Below are positions 8,507-16,232 of a stretch of 64,000 nt of DNA, piece by piece. Position 1 is the first letter of the stretch; each line of letters begins with the position of its first letter. Both the position numbers and the translations under genes were made by a program. Under the pieces are notes generated by a model that was not told the DNA's origin, did not search any database, and saw only the letters and a list, made by a program, of their open reading frames with translations. Source of the DNA: Shinella zoogloeoides (GTDB lineage Bacteria; Pseudomonadota; Alphaproteobacteria; Rhizobiales; Rhizobiaceae); contig NZ_CP086610.1 of assembly GCF_020883495.1 (NCBI RefSeq), forward strand, positions 1,717,501-1,781,500. The letters are read 5' to 3'.

Positions 8507-10009
8507 TTGACCACTTTTGCTGATCTTGGCCTGAGCCCGAAAGTCCTGTCCGCCGTCACGGATGCGGGATACACGATCCCCACCCCGATCCAGGCTGGCG
8601 CCATCCCGCCGGCGCTCGCCCGGCGCGACATTCTCGGCATCGCCCAGACGGGCACCGGCAAGACGGCTTCCTTCGTGCTGCCCATGCTGACGCTGCTCGA
8701 AAAGGGCCGCGCCCGCGCCCGCATGCCGCGCACGCTCATCCTGGAGCCGACGCGCGAACTCGCCGCGCAGGTGGCGGAAAACTTCGAGAAATACGGCAAG
8801 AACCACAAGCTGAACGTCGCCCTTCTCATCGGCGGCGTTTCCTTCGACGAACAGGACCGCAAGCTGGAGCGCGGCGCGGACGTGCTGATCTGCACCCCCG
8901 GCCGCCTGCTCGACCACACCGAGCGCGGCAAGCTGCTGATGACCGGCGTCGAGATTCTCGTCATCGACGAAGCCGACCGCATGCTCGACATGGGCTTCAT
9001 CCCGGATATCGAGCGCATCGCCAAGCTCATCCCCTTCACGCGCCAGACGCTGTTCTTCTCGGCCACCATGCCGCCGGAAATCCAGAAGCTGGCCGACCGC
9101 TTCCTGCAGAACCCGGAGCGGATCGAGGTGGCCCCGCCCTCCTCCACCGCCAAGACCGTGACGCAGCGCCTCGTCGCCACGCATGGCAAGGATTATGAGA
9201 AGCGCTCGACGCTGCGCGACCTCATCCGCGCGCAGGAAGACCTGAAGAACGCCATCATCTTCTGCAACCGCAAGGTCGACGTTGCCGATCTCTTCCGTTC
9301 GCTCGACCGCCACGGCTTCTCCGTCGGCGCGCTGCATGGCGACATGGACCAGCGGGCCCGCACGACGATGCTGGCCAACTTCAAGGAAAACAAGCTCACG
9401 CTTCTCGTGGCCTCCGACGTCGCCGCCCGCGGCCTCGACATCCCGGATGTAAGCCACGTCTTCAACTTCGACGTCCCGATCCATGCCGAGGACTATGTCC
9501 ACCGCATCGGCCGCACCGGCCGTGCCGGCCGCTCGGGCGCCGCCTTCACCCTCGTCTCCAAGCGCGACGGAAAGTTCGTCGATGCCATCGAAAAGCTGAT
9601 CGATCAGAAGATCGAATGGCTGAGCGGCGGTATCGAGGACCTGCCGCAGCAGGCTGAGAGCGAGGAGCGCGAACGCCCCCGTAATGGTCGCGATCGCGGC
9701 GGTCGTGACCGCGACCGTGATCGTTCCCGCGGCCGTAACAAGGGCGAAGCCCGCGTTACGGAAACCCGCACAGAGACCAGCGAGACCGAAGAGAAGGTGG
9801 ACGTCGTGAAGGCTGAACGCAAGGCGGAAGGGCGGCCGCAGAATCCCGCTCGCAATCCGCGGGCCGCAAACCATGCAGCGCCGCGCCCGGCGAACGACGA
9901 CAGCCGTGACCGCCGCAACCGTTACCGCCGCGACGAAGATGACGGCCCGACGCCGCTCGGCTTCGGCGACGAGGTTCCGGCCTTCATGCTGATCGCCGGC
10001 AAGGCCTGA
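8507..10009 (+). CDS. DEAD-box ATP-dependent RNA helicase, RhlE-like
   Basis: Unwinds RNA duplexes, likely in RNA turnover or ribosome assembly. The 500 residues show all core motifs: the Q motif (PTPIQ near 26-30), AQTGTGKT at 46-53, PTRELA, the DEAD box at 154-157, SAT, and HRIGRTGRAGR beginning near 332. The C-terminal tail (about 375-485) is rich in R, D, G and N with RGGRDRDRDR-type repeats, an RNA-binding tail common in RhlE-type enzymes. The start is a TTG giving MTTFADLGLSP, which fits the family; there is only a weak GGAAAC upstream and no better ATG. A NUDIX gene follows nine bases after the stop. Confidence 0.92.
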   Translation: MTTFADLGLSPKVLSAVTDAGYTIPTPIQAGAIPPALARRDILGIAQTGTGKTASFVLPMLTLLEKGRARARMPRTLILEPTRELAAQVAENFEKYGKNHKLNVALLIGGVSFDEQDRKLERGADVLICTPGRLLDHTERGKLLMTGVEILVIDEADRMLDMGFIPDIERIAKLIPFTRQTLFFSATMPPEIQKLADRFLQNPERIEVAPPSSTAKTVTQRLVATHGKDYEKRSTLRDLIRAQEDLKNAIIFCNRKVDVADLFRSLDRHGFSVGALHGDMDQRARTTMLANFKENKLTLLVASDVAARGLDIPDVSHVFNFDVPIHAEDYVHRIGRTGRAGRSGAAFTLVSKRDGKFVDAIEKLIDQKIEWLSGGIEDLPQQAESEERERPRNGRDRGGRDRDRDRSRGRNKGEARVTETRTETSETEEKVDVVKAERKAEGRPQNPARNPRAANHAAPRPANDDSRDRRNRYRRDEDDGPTPLGFGDEVPAFMLIAGKA

Positions 10010-10018
10010 TCCGACCCA

Positions 10019-10456
10019 ATGTCCATTCCAGGCATCGATGTGCCAGGCCTCGGTTGCGGCCTGGCCATTTTGCGTGAGGGCAGGCTTCTGCTCTACCGGC
10101 GCCTGCGCGCGCCCGAAGCCGGTTCGTGGAACATCGTCGGCGGCAAGGTCGATCATATGGAACGCACCATCGATTCCGCCCGCCGCGAGGCGGAGGAGGA
10201 ATCGGGGCTGCGCATCGGCGCGGTCGAGCTTCTCTGCATTTCCGAACAGATCATCGAGGACGAGCGCCAGCACTGGCTCTCGCTCATCTATGTGACGGAG
10301 GATTTTGCCGGCGAAGCGCGGGTCATGGAGCCGGAAAAGCTGCCCGAATTCGGCTGGTTCGCACTGGATGACCTGCCCTCGCCGCTGTCGCGCTTCGCGG
10401 CGCATGCCGTGAAGGCGCTACGCGAGCGTCACTTGGCCCTGAGCGCCGCCTCGTAG
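10019..10456 (+). CDS. NUDIX hydrolase
   Basis: A 145-residue NUDIX protein. The complete Nudix box GX5EX7REUXEEXGU runs from G42 to L64 with all catalytic Glu residues (REAEEE at 56-61), so it should hydrolyse a nucleoside-diphosphate-linked substrate with Mg2+. The N-terminus (GLGCGLAILREGRLLLYRR) resembles MutT/NudG-like and ADP-ribose-type members. The substrate cannot be read from the sequence. It follows the helicase gene closely and may share its transcript. Its 3' end overlaps the convergent TfoX-like gene by 28 bp, with no terminator between them. Confidence 0.88.
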   Translation: MSIPGIDVPGLGCGLAILREGRLLLYRRLRAPEAGSWNIVGGKVDHMERTIDSARREAEEESGLRIGAVELLCISEQIIEDERQHWLSLIYVTEDFAGEARVMEPEKLPEFGWFALDDLPSPLSRFAAHAVKALRERHLALSAAS

Positions 10457-10746
10457 GCGCGGCGCACCCAGATGCCCATCTCGTCCAGATCGTCGAAGGC
10501 TTCATCCGGGATCGACCAATAGGGCATCTTCACCGGCTTGCCCTTCTTGCCCTCGTAGAACCATTGCCGGCTGCCCGCCGCCTCGAAATCCGGCCCGCTC
10601 TGTACATCGGCCTTCAGCAGAATCTCGCCATCCACTTCGAGCGCGAGGATGCGGCCCTCGTGATAGATGCCCTTGCCGCCGAACATGCGCTTGATCGTCA
10701 CCGGCCCCAGCGCCTGGAACATTTCCTCGATCGCATCCCGATCCAT
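10429..10746 (-). CDS. TfoX/Sxy N-terminal domain protein
   Basis: A 105-residue protein made only of the TfoX N-terminal domain: MDRDAIEEMFQALGPVTIKRMFGGKGIY, then VDGEILLKAD and the WFYEGKKGKPVKMPYWSIPDEAFDD region. Full TfoX/Sxy activates competence genes in gammaproteobacteria. Short alphaproteobacterial forms like this one lack the C-terminal domain and have no established role. It is the last gene of the minus-strand molybdenum-related run, two bases downstream of the nucleotidyltransferase fusion, but a functional link is not evident. Confidence 0.85.
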   Translation of the reverse strand: MDRDAIEEMFQALGPVTIKRMFGGKGIYHEGRILALEVDGEILLKADVQSGPDFEAAGSRQWFYEGKKGKPVKMPYWSIPDEAFDDLDEMGIWVRRAYEAALRAK

Positions 10747-10748
10747 GC

Positions 10749-12359
10749 CTAGTCCCTCAGAACGCCGCCGGCGGCCACCACGGCCTCGGGCGTGTCGACA
10801 TCGATATGCGCCGCCTCGCCGATCTCCACATCCACGATATCCAGCCCGGCGCTCTCCACGATATGCCGCGCGCCGACATCGCCCTCAAGCTGGAGGATGG
10901 CGGCGAAGGTCGAGCGCGGCAGGATGACGGGGTTGCCCCGCTTGCCGCCCGAAACCGCCCGCACGATGGCATGCCCGCCCGCCGCCGCGAAGGCGTCCAG
11001 CAGCCGGCGCATATCGGCCCCGGTGACGTGCGGCATATCCGCCAGCATCACCGCGACACCGTCGCAGCCCGGCCCGAGCGCCGAAACGCCGGCGCGCAGC
11101 GATGTGGACATGCCCTGCGCAAAATCGGGGTTGCGCACGATATCGATCTTGAGGCCGGCAAGCGCCGCCTCGATCTCCTCGGCGCGGTGCCCCGTCACCA
11201 CCAGAACCCGCGACGGTCTTGCCGCCAGCGCGGCCTCGCTCGTGCGGCGAACGAGCGCCTCGCCATCGAAGGCCGCAAGCAGCTTGTGGCTGCCCTGCAT
11301 GCGGCTGGCGCGTCCTGCGGCCAGCACCAGCGCGGCCACGGAAAGCGGACGCTCCGGCGCACGCAGATCACGCGGCTGCGGCCGGCTCGGGATTTCGCTG
11401 AGAAGGCCGCCAACGCCCATGCCCGTGATCTCCTGCGGCCCCGGTTTCTCCCCGGCAAAGATGCGGGCGAGCACCCAGTCGAAGCCGTTTTCCTTGGGGC
11501 TGCGCGCGCAGCCCGGCGCGCCAAGCACCGGCACCGTCCCCACGCGCCCCAGAACCAGCAGGTTGCCGGGATCGACCGGCATACCGACATGCTCGACCAC
11601 GCCGCCAGCGCCGCGAATGGCGGCAGGGATCACGTCATTGGCATCCGTCACCGCCGAAGCGCCGAAGACGACGACCACGTCGTTCTCTCCAACAGCACGG
11701 CGGATGGCATCGGCAACGGCCTCCGCCCGATGCGGCACCCGCGTTTCGCCGGTCACGCTGCTGCCCGATGGATGCAGGCGCTGTTCGAAAAGCCGGCGGG
11801 TCTTGTCCATGACCGAGGCCTTCAGGCTCGGCAGTTCCGTCGCGACGAGGCCGACGCGATGGGCGGTGAAGGGTTTGACCTCCAGCGCCCGGCTCGACGC
11901 CAAAACCGCCGCCGCCTTGCGGGCGAGCGCATCCGGCACCGCAAGCGGAATGATCTTGATGGTCGCCACCATGTCGCCTTCCGCCACGCCGGCATGGTCC
12001 GGCAGGGTGGCGATGGTGATGGCGGGGTCGATACGGTTGAAGCGATCGATCCCCGCGCGATCCACGACGAAGAGACCGTTGGCCCCGGCATGAAGATTGA
12101 TGCGGCCGGTCGCGGACGGCGTGAAGGTCAGGTGATCGGGCGCGATGGCCGCGGCGATCAGCCCCGCCGCCTCGTCCTCTCCGATATCCCCTTCCTCGAG
12201 CCGCACCGCAATGACCGTCGAAACGCCGGCCGCCGCGAGCGCCGCCCGGTCCTCCTCCGTCACCTCATGCCCCTTGTGCAACGACAGGCCCTCGGCGCGC
12301 ACGCCATGCGCCAGCCGCGCACCGACCGCCTCGGCAGCGGGGATTTCCCCGAAAATCAT
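10749..12359 (-). CDS. Molybdopterin-binding / MobA-like nucleotidyltransferase fusion (MocA type)
   Basis: A two-domain protein of 536 residues. Residues 1 to about 330 resemble the MPT-binding domain of MoeA/MogA-type proteins (VVVFGASAVTDANDVIPAAI, and a GxPGCARSPKENGFDW segment). Residues from about 343 are a MobA-like NTP transferase with the nucleotide loop LAAGRASRMQGSHKL, the MLADMPHV metal-site motif and GKRGNPVILP. Such proteins attach CMP or GMP to molybdopterin; the CMP-forming MocA type supplies xanthine dehydrogenase and CO-dehydrogenase-like enzymes, which fits the neighbouring XdhC/CoxI genes. Whether it uses CTP or GTP cannot be decided by eye. Its start overlaps the upstream XdhC-like gene by 4 bp, so the two are probably translationally coupled. 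Confidence 0.85.
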   Translation of the reverse strand: MIFGEIPAAEAVGARLAHGVRAEGLSLHKGHEVTEEDRAALAAAGVSTVIAVRLEEGDIGEDEAAGLIAAAIAPDHLTFTPSATGRINLHAGANGLFVVDRAGIDRFNRIDPAITIATLPDHAGVAEGDMVATIKIIPLAVPDALARKAAAVLASSRALEVKPFTAHRVGLVATELPSLKASVMDKTRRLFEQRLHPSGSSVTGETRVPHRAEAVADAIRRAVGENDVVVVFGASAVTDANDVIPAAIRGAGGVVEHVGMPVDPGNLLVLGRVGTVPVLGAPGCARSPKENGFDWVLARIFAGEKPGPQEITGMGVGGLLSEIPSRPQPRDLRAPERPLSVAALVLAAGRASRMQGSHKLLAAFDGEALVRRTSEAALAARPSRVLVVTGHRAEEIEAALAGLKIDIVRNPDFAQGMSTSLRAGVSALGPGCDGVAVMLADMPHVTGADMRRLLDAFAAAGGHAIVRAVSGGKRGNPVILPRSTFAAILQLEGDVGARHIVESAGLDIVDVEIGEAAHIDVDTPEAVVAAGGVLRD

Positions 12360-13054
12360 GGCGCAGCCCCGCGCAGCGGTCGGCGGCGCAGATGTGCGAT
12401 GATATCGGCCAGAATGGAAACGGCGATCTCGGCCGGGCTTGCCGCACCGATATCGAGGCCGATGGGGGCGGATATCCGCGCGATTTCACCCTCGCCATGC
12501 CCCAGCGCCGTCAGGCGTTCGACGCGCTTGGCATGGGTCTTCCGGCTGCCGAGCGCGCCGACATAGAAGCAGCCCGACGAAAGCGCCTGCGACAGCGGAA
12601 AGTCGTCGACCTTGGGATCGTGCGTAACGGCGACCAGCGCCGTATAGGCGTCGAGCGGCCGGGCTTTCAGCACATCTTCCGGCCAGTCCGCGACAAGATC
12701 GATGCCGGCGAAGCGCTCCTCGGTGGCAAAGGCCGTGCGCGGATCGACGACGGTGATGTCGAAGCCGGCGACCTTCGCCATCTGCGCCAGCGCCTGACTG
12801 ATATGCACCGCGCCGATGGCGACGATGCGGGCGGGCGGCAGGTGGACGTTGAGGAAGAATTTCCGGTCCTCCACCTCGGCCACGCCGGACTTGCCGGAGC
12901 GGAATGCGCCTTCGACCGCCGCACCGAGCGGCCCGGCCACGGGGTCGCCCTCGCAGATCACACGGTCCCGGCCATCCCCGAGGTCCGTGAGGTGAATGAC
13001 GGCGCGGCGCGCGGCGCGCTCCCTGTTCAGCTTGCGCAGGAGATACGGATCCAT
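12356..13054 (-). CDS. XdhC/CoxF-like molybdenum cofactor chaperone, Rossmann part
   Basis: A 232-residue protein with a degenerate XdhC N-terminal segment (about 1-75) and a complete XdhC_C Rossmann domain: PARIVAIGAVHISQALAQMA, the VVDPRTAFATEERF turn, VAVTHDPKVDDFPL and GCFYVGALGSRKTHAKR, ending IGLDIGAASPAEIAVSI. XdhC-type proteins bind mature, cytosine-dinucleotide Mo cofactor and help insert it into xanthine-dehydrogenase-family enzymes. The start at MDPYLLRKL overlaps the preceding stop by one base (TGATG), and an in-frame extension into the upstream gene was rejected. It forms a pair with the next gene, which supplies the other XdhC motif. Confidence 0.87.
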   Translation of the reverse strand: MDPYLLRKLNRERAARRAVIHLTDLGDGRDRVICEGDPVAGPLGAAVEGAFRSGKSGVAEVEDRKFFLNVHLPPARIVAIGAVHISQALAQMAKVAGFDITVVDPRTAFATEERFAGIDLVADWPEDVLKARPLDAYTALVAVTHDPKVDDFPLSQALSSGCFYVGALGSRKTHAKRVERLTALGHGEGEIARISAPIGLDIGAASPAEIAVSILADIIAHLRRRPLRGAAP

Positions 13055-13380
13055 CAGCCCACCCGTTCCACATAGACGCGGATGCGCCCGCCGCAGGAAA
13101 GGCCGACGCGCCATGCCGTCTCGTCGGCAACGCCGAATTCCAGCATACGCGGCTCCCCGTCCCCGATCACCTCCATCGCCTCGCCGATGACCGCGCCCTC
13201 CACGCAGCCGCCGGAGACGGAGCCATGAAAATTACCCTCCCCGTCGATGACCAGATGGCTGCCGACAGGACGGGGGGCCGAGCCCCAGGTCTCGACCACG
13301 GTGGCGAGCGCCACCATGCGCCCGTCGTCCATCCAGCGTTCCGCGATGGTCAAAGGGTCGAGTGTGTCGTTCATGTCCAT
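13054..13380 (-). CDS. XdhC/CoxI N-terminal domain protein
   Basis: A short protein (108 residues) that consists of the XdhC_CoxI domain alone. The diagnostic motifs are ALATVVETWGSAPRPVGSHL, then GSVSGGCVEGAVI near the middle, and LSCGGRIRVYVE at the end; the Cys in SGGCVEG and in SCGG are the conserved ones. The start MDMNDTL has AGGAGG five bases upstream; a second ATG two codons later is possible. It is co-directional with the VWA gene (10 bp gap) and overlaps the Rossmann-type XdhC gene by one base. The two proteins together correspond to one full XdhC. Confidence 0.88.
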   Translation of the reverse strand: MDMNDTLDPLTIAERWMDDGRMVALATVVETWGSAPRPVGSHLVIDGEGNFHGSVSGGCVEGAVIGEAMEVIGDGEPRMLEFGVADETAWRVGLSCGGRIRVYVERVG

Positions 13381-13390
13381 CTTTTCCTCC

Positions 13391-14608
13391 TCATGCGGCC
13401 GGCAGGAAGCGGCGCGGGTCTCCCGCCCCGCGTCGCGCCTCGCCGGAAAGCGCGGCCACCAGATCCGCCATGGCCGCCAGATTGTGGACCGGGCGCAGCT
13501 CGTCCACATGCGGCAGCATCGCCCTCACCCCGCGCGCCCGCGCTTCGAATCCCTCGAAGCGCAAGAGCGGATTGAGCCAGACGAGCCGCCGGCAGGAACG
13601 ATGCAGCCGGTCCATTTCCTTTTCAAGCAGATCGATACCCTCGCGCTCCAGCCCATCGGTGATGAGCAGCACCACCGCGCCCTGCCCCAGCACGCGGCGC
13701 GACCAGAGCCGGTTGAATTCCTTCAGCGTCTCGCCGATGCGCGTGCCGCCCGACCAGTCCGTCACCGACTGGCTGCACGCCTCGACGGCAAGATCGGGAT
13801 CGCGATGGCGCATGGCCCGCGTGACATTGCTGAGCCGCGTGCCGAACAGGAAGGCGTGGACACGGCGGGTTTCGCCGAGCGCATGGAGGAAATGCAGGAA
13901 GATGCGGGTGTACTGGCTCATGGAGCCGGAAATATCCGCCAGAACGACGAGCGGCGGATGCACCGTCTTCGGCTCGCGGTGGCGCGGCAGGATCAGCGCG
14001 CCGCCGGTACGCATGGCATGGCGCATCGTGGCGCGGGCATCGATGGCGACGGGGCGGTTGCTGCGGCGGAAACGGCGTGTGCGCACCTCGTCCATCGGCA
14101 GCACGAGATTGGCGAGCGCGCGCTTGGCCTCGGCAAGTTCCGCCGCACTCATCTGGGCAAAATCGGTCTTGCGCAGCAATTCGCTGCCGGAGGCGGTGAA
14201 GCGTGCGTCGATCTCGATATCCGGCTCGTCGCGCTCCTTGCGCTCGTCCTGCCGCCCGCCGAAGAGCGCGTCGGAAACCCGCGTTTCCCCCGCCTTGCGC
14301 TTTTCCCGCTCCTCATGCCGCGTCACGACCGGCGACATCAGCGCGATCATTTTCCCGACGAGATCGCGCGAGCGCCAGAACAGGCGGAACGCCTCGTCGA
14401 AGACCGCATCGTCCTCATGGCGCTTGACCAGCGTCGCGTGGAGCGCGATGTAGAATTCCTCCCGGTCGCCGATGCCGATGGCCTGCACGGCCTCGATGGC
14501 ATCCGTGACGGCCGCCGGACCGAGGCGCAGGCCCGCCTTGCGCAGCACGCGGGCGAAATGCACGATATTGTCGGCGAGCCGTCCGTCCATGCCGCTGCCC
14601 ACCGTCAT
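13391..14608 (-). CDS. CoxE-type VWA domain protein
   Basis: A 405-residue protein of the CoxE family. The first half is helical and charged (DREEFYIALHATLVKRHEDDAVFDEAF is typical of the family). The second half is a von Willebrand A domain with an intact metal-binding MIDAS motif, D-I-S-G-S near 225-229, and LLITDGLER near the fourth beta strand. In Oligotropha the CoxD (MoxR ATPase) and CoxE pair acts in building the CuSMo active site of CO dehydrogenase; more generally MoxR-VWA pairs act as metal-insertion chaperones. It is two bases downstream of the MoxR gene and therefore in one operon with it. Confidence 0.9.
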   Translation of the reverse strand: MTVGSGMDGRLADNIVHFARVLRKAGLRLGPAAVTDAIEAVQAIGIGDREEFYIALHATLVKRHEDDAVFDEAFRLFWRSRDLVGKMIALMSPVVTRHEEREKRKAGETRVSDALFGGRQDERKERDEPDIEIDARFTASGSELLRKTDFAQMSAAELAEAKRALANLVLPMDEVRTRRFRRSNRPVAIDARATMRHAMRTGGALILPRHREPKTVHPPLVVLADISGSMSQYTRIFLHFLHALGETRRVHAFLFGTRLSNVTRAMRHRDPDLAVEACSQSVTDWSGGTRIGETLKEFNRLWSRRVLGQGAVVLLITDGLEREGIDLLEKEMDRLHRSCRRLVWLNPLLRFEGFEARARGVRAMLPHVDELRPVHNLAAMADLVAALSGEARRGAGDPRRFLPAA

Positions 14609-14610
14609 CG

Positions 14611-15537
14611 CTATCCCGCCGCTGCCAGATCGGCTTTCACATCATCGAGCAGCTTGCGGCCTTCCGCGCCCTCGATGCGGGCAATGTCGTCCTGATATTT
14701 CAGGAGCGTACCGAGCGTGTCGGACACCGTCTCCGGGTCGAGCGCCACGCGGTCGAGTTCGGTGAGCGCCGTCGCCCAGTCGATGGTTTCAGCGACACCG
14801 GGATTCTTGAACAGGTCGAACCCGCGCAGCTTCTGCACATAGGCAACGATCTGCTGCGAGAGCGTGGCGTTGCAGCCCGGCACCTTGCGGCGGATGATCT
14901 CCAGCTCCTGCGCGGCGGCCGGATAATCCACCCAATGATAGAGGCAGCGCCGCTTCAGCGCGTCGTGGACCTCGCGCGTGCGGTTCGTCGTGATGATGAC
15001 GATGGGCGGTTCAGTGGCGCGGATCGTGCCGAGTTCCGGCACCGTCACCTGGAAATCGGACAGGACCTCCAGAAGAAACGCCTCGAAGGCCTCATCGGTA
15101 CGGTCGAGTTCGTCGATAAGGAAGACGGGCGCGCGGCCATCCGGCGAGGACAGGGCCTGCAGCACCGGGCGGCGGATCAGGTAGCGCTCGGAGAAGATAT
15201 CGGCCTCGATGCGGCCGCGGTCGGTGGTGCCGGAGGCTTCGGCGAGGCGGATTTCCAGCATCTGCGCCGGATAGTTCCACTCATAGACCGCCGAGGAGAT
15301 ATCGAGGCCCTCGTAACATTGCAGGCGGATCAACGGCCGGTCGAGCGCGGCGGCGAGCACCTTGGCGATCTCCGTCTTGCCGACGCCGGCCTCGCCCTCC
15401 AGAAAGAGCGGCCGCTTCATGCGCAGCGAAAGGAAGAGTACGGTGGCGAGCGCGCGGCCGGCGAGATAATTGCCCGCCGCCAGCATCTCCACGGTTTCGT
15501 CGATGGATTGCGGGATTGTTCCGCGATGATAGGGCAC
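14611..15537 (-). CDS. MoxR-family AAA+ ATPase (CoxD-like)
   Basis: A 308-residue AAA+ ATPase. Walker A is GEAGVGKT at 48-55, Walker B VFLIDELDR at 138-146, sensor 1 is the TTNRTRE segment, and the C-terminal lid is helical. It resembles CoxD, partner of CoxE, and its gene lies directly before the VWA gene, as in CO-dehydrogenase clusters. It starts at GTG with GGAGGAAC just upstream. It is probably the first gene of the minus-strand maturation operon; the 22 bp between it and the end of the flavin reductase gene leave little room for a promoter, so transcription may begin further upstream. Confidence 0.9.
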   Translation of the reverse strand: MPYHRGTIPQSIDETVEMLAAGNYLAGRALATVLFLSLRMKRPLFLEGEAGVGKTEIAKVLAAALDRPLIRLQCYEGLDISSAVYEWNYPAQMLEIRLAEASGTTDRGRIEADIFSERYLIRRPVLQALSSPDGRAPVFLIDELDRTDEAFEAFLLEVLSDFQVTVPELGTIRATEPPIVIITTNRTREVHDALKRRCLYHWVDYPAAAQELEIIRRKVPGCNATLSQQIVAYVQKLRGFDLFKNPGVAETIDWATALTELDRVALDPETVSDTLGTLLKYQDDIARIEGAEGRKLLDDVKADLAAAG

Positions 15538-15564
15538 GCCGTTCCTCCACTCCGGAGGATGAAC

Positions 15565-16062
15565 TTATAGCGCCCGGTAGCCCCGGTCCATATAAAGAAG
15601 CGCCGGTTTCTGCTCGCCGAAGGAAATGCCCATCACCTCGCCGATCAGCACCATATGCGTCGCCATGACCCGGAAATCGACCAGCCGGCAATCGAAGGCG
15701 GCAAGCGCATCCGTCAGCACGGGCGCACCCGTCACCAGCTCCTGCCAGTTGCCCATGGAAAAGCGTTCTTCAGAGGTCAGCAAGGGATTGCGGCCGGAAA
15801 AGGCATTAGCCAGATCGATCTGATCGGCCGAAAGCGTATTAAGCGCAAAGCGCCCGCTCTTCTCGAAAATCGCGTTCTTCGGATTGGAGGCGTTGACGCA
15901 GGCCAGCACCATCGCCGGATTGTCGGACACCGAGCAGGCCGCGGTGATCGTCACGCCGCGCTTCTCGCCCTCATGTGCCGTCGTCACGATCTGCACATGG
16001 CCGGCATAACGGCTCATGGCATCCCGGTAGAGCGACGAGTCCACGACCAACCTGTCCAACAC
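15565..16062 (-). CDS. Flavin reductase family protein (RutF-like)
   Basis: FMN-binding split-barrel protein that uses NAD(P)H to reduce free flavin for a partner monooxygenase. Family motifs are MSRYAGHVQIVTT near the N-terminus, RGVTITAACSVSDNPAM, NASNPKNAIFEKSG and FALNTLSADQ. Length is 165 residues from the GTG at 16062, which I prefer because AAGGAG lies six bases before it. A GTG six codons upstream (16080) would overlap that ribosome-binding site. No monooxygenase gene is nearby, so its partner is unknown. It is 27 bp ahead of the MoxR gene on the same strand and could be co-transcribed with the molybdenum module. Confidence 0.85.
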   Translation of the reverse strand: MLDRLVVDSSLYRDAMSRYAGHVQIVTTAHEGEKRGVTITAACSVSDNPAMVLACVNASNPKNAIFEKSGRFALNTLSADQIDLANAFSGRNPLLTSEERFSMGNWQELVTGAPVLTDALAAFDCRLVDFRVMATHMVLIGEVMGISFGEQKPALLYMDRGYRAL

Positions 16063-16134
16063 GGCATTCTCCTTTGACACAGGTGATACATGGCGAAAAT
16101 GAAGAAAAATGTAACCCCCGAAGTCGAATTTTCC

Positions 16135-16180
16135 TGTCTTGCCAGAGACAAAGGGGATTTCGCGCGGATAATTCCCTTTG
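16135..16180. promoter_or_regulatory. Two adjacent inverted repeats in the divergent promoter region
   Basis: TGTCT-N6-AGACA (16135-16150) is followed by CAAAGGGGAT / ATTCCCTTTG (arms 16149-16158 and 16171-16180, 9 of 10 bases matching, 12-base spacer). They lie between the divergent flavin reductase and periplasmic-binding-protein genes, where an operator would be expected. No regulator is identified. Confidence 0.35.
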
Positions 16181-16232
16181 ACGCCCGAGGACCGATCCTT
16201 ACAAAGGCTTGGTCGAGACCGATGGATCGAGG

